Shown here: piece by piece, positions 24,184 through 31,467 of the stretch
How the letters are laid out: the number at the start of each line of letters is the position of its first letter
Numbering within the stretch: position 1 is the stretch's first letter
DNA from: Lachnospiraceae bacterium
GTDB lineage: Bacteria; Bacillota; Clostridia; Lachnospirales; Lachnospiraceae
Reading direction: 5' to 3'
Length of the DNA stretch: 43,234 bases
Assembly (NCBI GenBank): GCA_016293925.1
Contig: JAEDCX010000010.1
Location: 1 to 43,234 of the forward strand
The notes under the pieces: generated by a model
Databases searched by the model: none
Told to the model about the DNA's origin: nothing
Seen by the model: the letters and a program-made list of their open reading frames with translations, nothing else
Translations under genes and position numbers: made by a program

Positions 24184-26844
24184 ATGAAACAGAAAAGACG
24201 TGTGAGAAGAGGATTGCTGATTATGAATTACCTGAGCGTTGCAGCCATGGTAGTTTGTATTGTGATGCTCTTTTTCGAATCACGGGTCCGGGGGATTTCC
24301 CTGTCCTATATGCTGGTGGATAATGCAAGAACGGATATCTATGAGGATACCTCTCTGTTTACCGCCCGGGTAGAAGAGTATATTGAGGACACGATCCGCT
24401 ATGTGGTGATTCGGGATCAGTTTGAGACAGACGGACAATTCGACGGGGAGAAGGAGATTGATATTCGGAAATATGCTACCCACAAGGAAGTGTCCCGGTA
24501 TGATAATTCCAGTATTACCTATTATCTGGAGGATCTGATCCGGTGGGGACAGATCGGATACTCCATGACTGCCATTACCTCCCGGGAGTACTACGAAACC
24601 TATCACAATGCACAGAATATGGTTGGAAGTGATGACAGCCTTGTTACAAACACGGACAGAAGCGTCATTGATTATGAGCCGGGCGGCAATGTGTCTGTCA
24701 GGCAGGAACAGGGGGGCGTGGGATCGTATCTCGTGGAGGAATCCGTTGAGGAGGAGAACCGGGAGGATTCCGTGAGCCGGGAGGATGGAGCGGATGGTTC
24801 CGCCGATTCCTCTGCCTATCTGATGGTTGAAACGACGGAAGTTCCGGAGGCGGATGGAGAAGATGAGATCTATCAGGTAATCTACGAGGAGATTTATTTT
24901 CCGGCAGACGGAGATTTCCTGATTCTGCATACCACATCTCCGAAGCAGTACGAAGAATATTCCCGGCATCTGATATCTTCCATCGAGATGGCATATTATA
25001 ACTACGAGGATTATCTGAACCTTTCCGATAAACTTGCAGATACCAATTTCCTGTACTATATCACATATGCGCGGAACGGTGTGTGGAAGTCTTTTTCCAA
25101 CTTTACCGACCAGCAGTACAATGTAGATATCTTTGAGGATGACCTGGGACAGATGTTTGTGAATGCAGGAAAATTTATCAAATGCAACTATGATAATCTT
25201 ACCAGTCAGACCAATATGGATATACAGCCGGAGGATGTCTGGGGGGTGATGAATAATTATTATTATGCATATCCCAGCAACGTGCGGATGTGGTTCGGGG
25301 TGGATACCTCTTACCTGCATTCCGATGTTTTCCAGCATGACAAAGAGAATCTGTTCAGCTCCTTCAATATTTACAAAAGAGCATTCGGATTCATGGTACT
25401 GTTCGCCATTCTGGCACTGGGGACACTGATTACGCTGTGCATCACAGAGACGGCAGACAGCGCCAGGGGAAAACGTCTGGATAAGGTGAAGACGGAGATT
25501 GCCGGGGGGATCGGAATTCTTCTGATCGTTGTATTGTCGGTGGGATTTTTGATTCTGCTTAAGAATTATTATGATTATGTGTATCCGACGTCCCTTTTTA
25601 CGATGAATGCATTCAGCATATTCGGGGTGGCATTTACAGCGGGATACGGACTGCTGCTGGGGATGATCAGCCAGCACTTCCTGCTCAGTCTGGTCAGGAG
25701 ATTGAAACGCCACACGCTGTATTCGAATTCTCTGCTGCGCAAGCTGATGGAAGCCCTGTCTTATACGGCTTATCATCCGAAGGCAGTTATCCGGACGTGG
25801 ATTCCCTATACACTCTGTATGCTGGTCAACGTGATACTGGTCTATCTGGCATGTAACAGCAGAGCAGGATATCTGTTTCCACTGGTTGTGTTCGATCTGT
25901 GTGTTGGCGTGATTCTGCTGCGCAATAACCAGATGAAACTGAAGGTAATGGAAGGAATTGAGGAGATCCGCAAGGGAAACTTTGATTATAAACTGAATGC
26001 GGATGAGATGACCGGTGATAACCGTATGCTGGCGTTAGCCATGAATTCCATCGGAGACGATGTGAGAAATGCAGTCATGTCCAGCATGAAGGATGAACGG
26101 ATGAAGGTGGATCTGATCACCAATGTGTCGCATGATATTAAGACACCGTTAACATCCATCATCAATTATATCGATCTGATCAAGCGAGAGAATATCGACA
26201 ACGAAAATGTGCAGAGTTACATTAAGGTTTTGGACAGCAAATCCCAACGTCTCAAGCAATTGACGGATGATCTGGTTGAAGCATCCAAAATCTCCAGCGG
26301 CAATATCAGTCTGAACATGCAGCCTCTGGATTTCGCAGAGATGGTACTGCAGTCCGAAGGAGAATTCGATGAGAGATTCGGAGAGCGAGGATTGCAGCCC
26401 GTTATCTCTATTCCGGATGAGCCTGTGATTATTCTGGCGGACAGCCGCAGAATCTGGCGTGTAATCGAGAATCTCTACGGGAATATTGTGAAATATGCCA
26501 TGATGAATACGCGAGTATATATCGATCTGACCAAAGCGGAGAATGAGGCGGTTCTTGCCATTAAGAACATCTCGGAACAGAAACTGAACATTGAGGCAAA
26601 GGAATTAACGGAACGTTTTATCAGAGGAGATATTTCCAGAAGCACGGAAGGCAGCGGCCTTGGGTTATCCATTGCCAGAAGTCTGACGGAGCTGCAGGGC
26701 GGGAAGTTTGCGATCTATCTGGACGGCGATCTGTTCAAGGTAATGATCAAGTTCCCTATTGACAAATTGGAGAGCAATGCATATAATTCAGATATTAAAG
26801 AAACAGGTACAATAGAGACCAACAGCGTGGAAGAGAAAGAGTAG
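24184..26844 (+). CDS. Large membrane sensor histidine kinase
   Basis: An 886-residue kinase, partner of the regulator just upstream. It has a basic N-terminus, a first membrane segment at about 17–35, a very long extracytoplasmic part (about 36–395) with an acidic Glu/Asp-rich stretch near 175–235, then further membrane segments between about 395 and 590 and a HAMP-like linker. The kinase core has H650 in NVSHDIKTPLTS, the N box in ENLYGNIVKYAM and the G2 box GSGLGLSIARSL. The D-box is the divergent KNIS form seen in other Clostridia kinases. ATG 24184 follows GTAGGAGGAG. The 3' end contains the consensus promoter of the tyrS T-box transcript. The signal sensed is unknown. Confidence 0.93.
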   Translation: MKQKRRVRRGLLIMNYLSVAAMVVCIVMLFFESRVRGISLSYMLVDNARTDIYEDTSLFTARVEEYIEDTIRYVVIRDQFETDGQFDGEKEIDIRKYATHKEVSRYDNSSITYYLEDLIRWGQIGYSMTAITSREYYETYHNAQNMVGSDDSLVTNTDRSVIDYEPGGNVSVRQEQGGVGSYLVEESVEEENREDSVSREDGADGSADSSAYLMVETTEVPEADGEDEIYQVIYEEIYFPADGDFLILHTTSPKQYEEYSRHLISSIEMAYYNYEDYLNLSDKLADTNFLYYITYARNGVWKSFSNFTDQQYNVDIFEDDLGQMFVNAGKFIKCNYDNLTSQTNMDIQPEDVWGVMNNYYYAYPSNVRMWFGVDTSYLHSDVFQHDKENLFSSFNIYKRAFGFMVLFAILALGTLITLCITETADSARGKRLDKVKTEIAGGIGILLIVVLSVGFLILLKNYYDYVYPTSLFTMNAFSIFGVAFTAGYGLLLGMISQHFLLSLVRRLKRHTLYSNSLLRKLMEALSYTAYHPKAVIRTWIPYTLCMLVNVILVYLACNSRAGYLFPLVVFDLCVGVILLRNNQMKLKVMEGIEEIRKGNFDYKLNADEMTGDNRMLALAMNSIGDDVRNAVMSSMKDERMKVDLITNVSHDIKTPLTSIINYIDLIKRENIDNENVQSYIKVLDSKSQRLKQLTDDLVEASKISSGNISLNMQPLDFAEMVLQSEGEFDERFGERGLQPVISIPDEPVIILADSRRIWRVIENLYGNIVKYAMMNTRVYIDLTKAENEAVLAIKNISEQKLNIEAKELTERFIRGDISRSTEGSGLGLSIARSLTELQGGKFAIYLDGDLFKVMIKFPIDKLESNAYNSDIKETGTIETNSVEEKE
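26759..26787 (+). promoter_or_regulatory. Consensus promoter of tyrS inside the kinase gene
   Basis: TTGACA (26759–26764), exactly 17 bases, TATAAT (26782–26787): a perfect sigma-A consensus lying in the last 30 codons of the histidine kinase. It is placed to start the T-box leader about 60 bases before its first conserved element. Confidence 0.88.
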
Positions 26845-26851
26845 TTCTGCG

Positions 26852-27072
26852 GGAGCAAACAGAGAGTCGCCGGTGGGTGAGAGGCGCGTGTGAAAACAGA
26901 ATGAATACATCTCGGAGCTTCGCACCGAACTTACAGTAGGCTGCGACGGAGTGCTACCGTTACGAAGCAGGAGTATCGTTGGGTACTTACGAAGGTATGA
27001 TGCGTGAGCATTATATGAATGAAGGTGGTAACACGGGTTTGAACCTCGTCCTTATATGGGACGGGGTTTTTT
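26852..27072 (+). ncRNA. T-box leader responding to tRNA-Tyr
   Basis: Conserved T-box elements appear in order: AGAGAGTCGCCGGTGGGTGAGAG at the base of stem I; the specifier region GAATACATCTCGG with codon TAC (Tyr) at 26906–26908; the distal stem I loop motif AGTAGGCTGCGACGG; and the antiterminator GAAGGTGGTAACACGGG with TGGT (27026–27029), which pairs with the ACCA end of uncharged tRNA-Tyr. A terminator hairpin follows. Uncharged tRNA-Tyr should favour the antiterminator and read-through into tyrS. Specifier and downstream gene agree, so the identity is firm. Confidence 0.95.
27043..27072 (+). terminator. T-box attenuator terminator
   Basis: CCTCGTCC with GGGACGGGG around the loop TTATAT, then six T. 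It competes with the T-box antiterminator. Confidence 0.9.
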
Positions 27073-27138
27073 GATGCTGCAGCCCCTATGGTTTCCGGCA
27101 ACGGAATAAGCGACAACAAAGAGAGGATGGATAACAGG

Positions 27139-28362
27139 ATGACTATTTTTGACGAACTGAAAGCAAGAGGACTTCTGGCACAGCTGACGGATGAGGAAGA
27201 GATCAAGGAATTGATCAACAACGGAAAGGCAACATTCTATATTGGATTTGATCCTACCGCAGACAGTCTTCATGTCGGACATTTCATGGCACTCTGCCTG
27301 ATGAAACGGTTACAGATGGCAGGCAATAAGCCGATTGCACTTCTGGGCGGCGGTACCGGTATGATCGGAGATCCGTCAGGACGGAATGATATGCGTAAGA
27401 TGATGACCAAGGAAACCATTGATCACAATATTGAGTGCTTCAAGAAACAGATGGAGCGTTTCATCGATTTCTCGGATGGCAAGGCAATGCTTGTGAACAA
27501 TGCGGACTGGTTGCTGGATCTGAATTACGTCGATTTTATCCGGGATGTGGGTTCCTATTTCTCCGTCAATAAGATGCTGGCTGCGGAATGCTACAAGCAG
27601 CGTATGGAGAAGGGACTGACCTTCCTGGAATTCAACTACATGATCATGCAGAGTTATGATTTCTACTGCTTATATACCAAATACGGATGCAATATGCAGT
27701 TCGGCGGTGACGACCAGTGGAGCAATATGCTGGGCGGTACGGAACTGATCCGTAAGAAGCTGGGAAAGGACGCATATGCGATGACCATTACCCTGCTTCT
27801 GAACAGTGAAGGCAAGAAAATGGGTAAAACACAGTCCGGAGCGGTGTGGCTTGATCCGAATAAGACCAGTCCCTTTGAATTCTACCAGTACTGGAGAAAT
27901 ATCGCGGATGCAGATGTCTTAAAATGTATCAGAATGCTTACCTTCCTGCCTCTGGAGCAGATTGATGAGATGGATTCCTGGGAGGGCAGCAAACTGAACG
28001 ATGCCAAGGATATCCTTGCGTATGAACTGACCAGCCTGGTACATGGAGAAGAGGAGGCAAACAAGGCAAGGGAAGCGTCCAGAGCGTTGTTCACCGGAGT
28101 AGGCAGCAATGAGAATATGCCCAAAACAACAGTTTCCGAGGCAGATCTGACAGACGGCAGAATCGATATCCTGCAGCTGATGGTGGTGTCCGGTATGACG
28201 GCAACCAGATCGGAAGCAAGGCGTGCCGTGGAGCAGGGCGGCGTATCCTTAAACGGGGAAAAGGTTACGGATCTGAAAGCAAGTTTTACGCTTGCGGATA
28301 TTGCGGCCGGAGAATTTATCCTGAAAAAAGGGAAAAAGAGTTTTATGAAGTTTGAGGTATAA
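27139..28362 (+). CDS. tyrS: Tyrosyl-tRNA synthetase
   Basis: Class I synthetase charging tRNA-Tyr. The 407-residue protein has the HIGH-type motif HVGH at 45–48 after YIGFDPTADSL, the tyrosine-site region, KMGKT at 227–231 as the KMSKS loop and a C-terminal S4-like RNA-binding domain (RSEARRAVEQGGVSLNGEKV). The frame is open 17 codons upstream and another ATG lies at 27127, but that one directly abuts its ribosome site; ATG 27139 with AGAGG upstream gives the usual MTIFDELKARG start. Expression is controlled by the T-box leader. It belongs to the TyrS1 (KMSKS-proximal) form typical of Firmicutes. Confidence 0.97.
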   Translation: MTIFDELKARGLLAQLTDEEEIKELINNGKATFYIGFDPTADSLHVGHFMALCLMKRLQMAGNKPIALLGGGTGMIGDPSGRNDMRKMMTKETIDHNIECFKKQMERFIDFSDGKAMLVNNADWLLDLNYVDFIRDVGSYFSVNKMLAAECYKQRMEKGLTFLEFNYMIMQSYDFYCLYTKYGCNMQFGGDDQWSNMLGGTELIRKKLGKDAYAMTITLLLNSEGKKMGKTQSGAVWLDPNKTSPFEFYQYWRNIADADVLKCIRMLTFLPLEQIDEMDSWEGSKLNDAKDILAYELTSLVHGEEEANKAREASRALFTGVGSNENMPKTTVSEADLTDGRIDILQLMVVSGMTATRSEARRAVEQGGVSLNGEKVTDLKASFTLADIAAGEFILKKGKKSFMKFEV

Positions 28363-28405
28363 CAGTTAACCAAACGAAGTGGCATAATAGCACAATGGTA
28401 TCATG

Positions 28406-28462
28406 ACACAGGCAGAAGGGACACGTCATAGGCGTGTCCTTTCTGTTATTCGATGCCTGTGT
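28406..28462 (+). terminator. Terminator-like nested hairpin after tyrS
   Basis: An inner stem CAGAAGGGACACG (28413–28425) with CGTGTCCTTTCTG (28433–28445) and an alternative outer stem ACACAGGCA (28406–28414) with TGCCTGTGT (28454–28462). The two share bases at 28413–28414. The T run is short, so termination may be partial. Confidence 0.65.
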
Positions 28463-28494
28463 GGGGAAAGATATGCCTGCGTGAGGGAAAGATA
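28454..28494 (+). repeat. Two-copy 20/21-base tandem repeat
   Basis: TGCCTGTGTGGGGAAAGATA (28454–28473) is followed directly by a 21-base copy with three differences (28474–28494). The first copy contributes the outer arm of the preceding hairpin. Confidence 0.8.
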
Positions 28495-28498
28495 GCAG

Positions 28499-28527
28499 TT
28501 GCAATTCGTCCGGAAACGTTGTATAGT
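28499..28527 (+). promoter_or_regulatory. Promoter of the queuosine-transporter gene
   Basis: TTGCAA (28499–28504), 17 bases, TATAGT (28522–28527). The predicted transcript start near 28534 leaves an 86-base leader. Confidence 0.7.
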
Positions 28528-28562
28528 ATCTGATGTCGGTGCGGTAACATTACCAAACTCTC

Positions 28563-28612
28563 CGAGAAGTTCGGCCTCTAAATCCTTCTCGTAAAATAAG
28601 AAAACCAAGGAG
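28563..28612 (+). promoter_or_regulatory. Candidate preQ1-I-type riboswitch
   Basis: A perfect stem CGAGAAG (28563–28569) / CTTCTCG (28585–28591) encloses a loop beginning TTCGG, followed by an A-rich tail ending AAAACC that runs straight into the ribosome site AAGGAG (28607–28612). In preQ1-I switches a short stem, a UUC at the loop start (its C pairs with the ligand) and an A-rich tail forming a pseudoknot next to the ribosome site are the defining parts. Here the pseudoknot would be GG (28573–28574) with CC (28605–28606). The transporter gene downstream fits. The loop is longer than usual, so the class is not certain. Confidence 0.55.
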
Positions 28613-28619
28613 AAAACAA

Positions 28620-29363
28620 ATGAATCAAAGAGAAAAGCAGGGACTGCTTACAGAACTGAAGGTTCTGTTCAGAAGCGTTCCGTCGATGACTGTAACTGTA
28701 TTTATTGTTGCCACAATTTCCATGAATTTGCTAGCCAATAAGAGTATGAATATACCGGTTTCCTGGCTGGGAGTGGATTGTGGCATTCTTGTTTCCTGGA
28801 TCGTCTTCCTGACCATGGATATTATGACAAGGCGCTTCGGGCCAAGGGCGGCAACACTGCTCAGTCTTGTCTCTATTGCGGTGAATCTGGGCATGAGTAT
28901 GATATTCTTCCTTGCAAGCCGGGTGTCCGGTATGTGGGGGGAAGCCTATGTGGAAGGATCGGAGGACGTGATCAATGCGGCGCTGGACAACACCTTCGGT
29001 GGCACCTGGTACATTTTGCTGGGTAGTTCGATTGCTTTTTTCCTGTCCGCCGTGGTGAACAATTTCCTAAACTGGTATATCGGCAAGGCATTTCGCAAGG
29101 ACAGCGGATTTCTAATCTATGCATGCCGTTCCTACCTGTCTACGGTAGTGGGACAGTTTGTGGACAACCTGGTATTTGCGCTGATTGTCAGCCATCATTT
29201 TTTCGGATGGACTCTGACCCAGTGTGTTGTCTGTGCATCCATCGGTGCAGTGGTGGAACTGCTGTGTGAGGTCATCTTCAGTCCGATCGGCTATCGGATC
29301 AGTAACAAATGGAAAGAAGAACAGGTGGGGGAGACTTATCTGAACCGGTTTCCTCCGAGATAG
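28620..29363 (+). CDS. Queuosine precursor transporter (VUT/YhhQ family, DUF165)
   Basis: A 247-residue integral membrane protein with about six hydrophobic helices and the VUT family's VSWIVFLTMDIMTRRFG segment and the later GQFVDNLVFALI. E. coli YhhQ imports 7-deazaguanine precursors (preQ0/preQ1) of queuosine. Its ATG follows CAAGGAGAAAAC in a leader that resembles a preQ1 riboswitch, which supports a precursor-salvage role. No queuosine biosynthesis genes are in the window, so the cell may rely on import. It is followed after 11 bases by an SDR gene, probably in the same transcript. Confidence 0.88.
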   Translation: MNQREKQGLLTELKVLFRSVPSMTVTVFIVATISMNLLANKSMNIPVSWLGVDCGILVSWIVFLTMDIMTRRFGPRAATLLSLVSIAVNLGMSMIFFLASRVSGMWGEAYVEGSEDVINAALDNTFGGTWYILLGSSIAFFLSAVVNNFLNWYIGKAFRKDSGFLIYACRSYLSTVVGQFVDNLVFALIVSHHFFGWTLTQCVVCASIGAVVELLCEVIFSPIGYRISNKWKEEQVGETYLNRFPPR

Positions 29364-29374
29364 GGGTGCAACGT

Positions 29375-30031
29375 ATGAGAGTATTGATTACCGGAACGAG
29401 TTCCGGTATCGGGGAAGGAATTGCATATCGGTTTCTGCGGGAGGGACACAGCGTGATCGGCTTCGACCGGCAGGAAGCATCTATCATCCATTCGATGTAC
29501 CGGCATTACCGGCTGGATATCAGGGCATGCGACCAATATCCGGAATTGGAGCCGGTGGATATTGTAATCAACAATGCCGGTGTGCAGAATGATCACGACA
29601 TTGATGTGAATCTGAAGGGAACCATTGCCATTACGGAGCGTTACGGTATCCATGAGAAGATCAGGGCCGTTCTGATGATTGGATCTTCCAGTGGACACAC
29701 CGGCTCTGAATTCCCGGAATATGCGGCCAGTAAAGGCGGAGTATTAGCCTATGCGAAAAATGTAGCCCTGCGGATTGCACCGTTCGGTGCCACCTGTAAC
29801 AGTCTGGATTTCGGCGGTGTGTACACAGAATTGAACAGACCTGTTACAGAGAATCCGGATCTTTGGAGGCAGATTATGGAGCAGACGCCTCTGCAGCGGT
29901 GGATGAGTGTGGAGGAGGCCGCAGACTGGGCATATTTCATAACTGTGACCAACCGTTTCTGCACCGGTCAGAATATTCTGATAGATGGACTGGAGGCCGG
30001 AAATGCACATTTTGTGTGGCCGGATGCGTAA
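29375..30031 (+). CDS. Short-chain dehydrogenase/reductase
   Basis: A 218-residue classical SDR with the cofactor-binding GTSSGIGEG at residues 7–15, NNAG, the catalytic Ser in GSSSGHTGSEF and YxxxK as YAASK. The pattern is complete, so an active NAD(P)-dependent oxidoreductase is likely. The substrate cannot be told. SDRs of this compact length usually lack a long C-terminal lid. The frame opens 22 codons earlier inside the transporter gene, but ATG 29375 with GGGG upstream gives the correct fold start. It ends before a long hairpin that separates it from the convergent prs gene. Confidence 0.9.
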   Translation: MRVLITGTSSGIGEGIAYRFLREGHSVIGFDRQEASIIHSMYRHYRLDIRACDQYPELEPVDIVINNAGVQNDHDIDVNLKGTIAITERYGIHEKIRAVLMIGSSSGHTGSEFPEYAASKGGVLAYAKNVALRIAPFGATCNSLDFGGVYTELNRPVTENPDLWRQIMEQTPLQRWMSVEEAADWAYFITVTNRFCTGQNILIDGLEAGNAHFVWPDA

Positions 30032-30084
30032 TCGGTGTGTGGATAAGAGCAAGGAAAGAAGTGCATAGGAAAAGAATATACAAA

Positions 30085-30144
30085 GACCCCTGCGGGAAAT
30101 CGAACCATGAGAACTGTATGCGTTCGATTCGCCTGCCAGGGGTC
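30085..30144. terminator. Large nested hairpin between SDR and prs (likely terminator)
   Basis: GACCCCTG (30085–30092) with CAGGGGTC (30137–30144) encloses AATCGAAC (30098–30105) with GTTCGATT (30122–30129); CAT/ATG extends the inner stem. On the minus strand it is followed by CTTTGTATATTCTTTT, so it most probably ends prs transcripts coming from the right. Plus-strand T run is poor. Confidence 0.65.
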
Positions 30145-30154
30145 ATTCTGATTC

Positions 30155-31342
30155 TCAGAACGGAACGTCCTCTCTTGCATTGTAGCGTTCCAGCAGGTTC
30201 TGAATCTTCTCTGTGGAAGTCAGTACGTTGGTGAGAGAGATGTCGTGATTCATGAAGTCGATGATGGAAGCTAAGAATTTACTCATGTCCGCTTCCTGAT
30301 AATAGGGTCTGCTTAAGAGTTCCGGTGGTCTGTAGTTCAGGTTGGTGGTGATTACCTTGTCAAAATAGCATTTCTCATAGGCCTGATCGAACATCTCAAC
30401 GCCGCCGGTAAACAGTCCGAAGGTACAACAGATGAATACCCGCTTTGCATTCATTTCCTTTAACTGCCGGGCGGTATCCAGCATACTCTCACCGGAGGAG
30501 ATCATATCGTCGATGATGATGACATCCTTGCCGTCGATGTTGTCCCCCAGAAACTCATGGGCGATGATCGGATTCTTGCCGTTGACAACCCGGGTATAAT
30601 CACGACGTTTATAGAACAGTCCGGTATCCACACCGAGAACGGATGCAAAATAAACAGCTCTTGTCAGGGCTCCTTCGTCGGGACTGATGACAATGGTATG
30701 ATTCTTGTCGATGATCATATCCTTCTCACTGTCTAACAATGCCTTGGCGAACTGGTAGTTGGGCATGAAATTATCGAAGCCCTTTAAAGGAGTGGCATTC
30801 TGGACTCTTGGGTCATGCGCATCAAAGGTAATAAAGTTATCGATACCCATATTGGCCAATTCCTCCAGCATGTAGGCACAGTCCAGGGATTCCCTGCCAT
30901 AACGCTTGTGCTGGCGCCCTTCATAGAGGAAAGGCATGATCACATTGATCCGGCGGGCTTTGCCTGCTGCCGCGCCGATGACTCTTTTCAGATCCTGGTA
31001 ATGATCGTCGGGAGATTTGTGATTCACGAAACCGTTGAGCTTGTAGGTAAGGCTGTAATTACAGACATCCACCAGAATGAACAGATCCTTGCCACGAACA
31101 GATTCGTTGACCTGTGCTTTGCCTTCGCCGGTACCGAAACGGGGCGTTTTCACGTCCAGAATATAGTTGTTCTCGATATATCCTAAAAGAGCGGGATCTG
31201 TTCTGTGAACATTGTTGATGGTCCTGCGGAAATCAACAAGATGGTCGTTGACCTGCTGACCGAGAGCCGCGGCACTGTCCAGTACAACCAGTTTCAGCGG
31301 CGCAACGGGAAGTGCATTTTGCAATTCATACAGATTAGGCAT
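30155..31342 (-). CDS. prs: Ribose-phosphate pyrophosphokinase (long clostridial form)
   Basis: Makes PRPP from ribose 5-phosphate and ATP, the sugar donor for purines, pyrimidines, His, Trp and NAD. At 395 residues it is longer than the usual 310–320 by a distinctive N-terminal segment (MPNLYELQNALPVAPLKLVVLDSAA) found in Clostridia homologues. The catalytic flexible region (GRQHKRYGRESLDCAY), the FDAHDPRVQN segment and the PRPP loop VIIIDDMISSGESMLDTA are present. ATG 31342 follows GGAGG on the minus strand. It is a single-gene unit with its own promoter and the downstream hairpin at 30085–30144. Confidence 0.95.
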   Translation of the reverse strand: MPNLYELQNALPVAPLKLVVLDSAAALGQQVNDHLVDFRRTINNVHRTDPALLGYIENNYILDVKTPRFGTGEGKAQVNESVRGKDLFILVDVCNYSLTYKLNGFVNHKSPDDHYQDLKRVIGAAAGKARRINVIMPFLYEGRQHKRYGRESLDCAYMLEELANMGIDNFITFDAHDPRVQNATPLKGFDNFMPNYQFAKALLDSEKDMIIDKNHTIVISPDEGALTRAVYFASVLGVDTGLFYKRRDYTRVVNGKNPIIAHEFLGDNIDGKDVIIIDDMISSGESMLDTARQLKEMNAKRVFICCTFGLFTGGVEMFDQAYEKCYFDKVITTNLNYRPPELLSRPYYQEADMSKFLASIIDFMNHDISLTNVLTSTEKIQNLLERYNAREDVPF

Positions 31343-31381
31343 GATGTCCTCCGATGTGAATGTTTACTCTGACACTTACAA

Positions 31382-31410
31382 TTTATAGCATTGACATAGT
31401 GACACGTCAA
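31382..31410 (-). promoter_or_regulatory. Promoter of prs
   Basis: Read on the minus strand: TTGACG (31410–31405), 17 bases, TATAAA (31387–31382). It overlaps the opposing promoter of the DUF512 gene. Confidence 0.75.
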
Positions 31411-31419
31411 GGATATTCT
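31391..31419 (+). promoter_or_regulatory. Promoter of the DUF512–der–plsY–gpsA group
   Basis: TTGACA (31391–31396), 17 bases, TATTCT (31414–31419). Its -35 lies within the spacer of the prs promoter, so the two should exclude each other. Confidence 0.65.
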
Positions 31420-31467
31420 AGTAAAATATATGCAGAATTGGACATGCTATGAATGAGGTATCAGCTT

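Noticed and set aside
24280..25776. 498-codon open frame on the minus strand inside the sensor kinase
   Set aside because: Pure antisense shadow of a well-supported kinase; no recognisable domain, His/Ile/Gln-rich, no ribosome site.
30085..30144. Possible tRNA or attachment site because of GTTCGATTC and an 8-base closing stem
   Set aside because: Only 60 bases, no anticodon arm, no CCA or D-arm pattern; better explained as a hairpin terminator.
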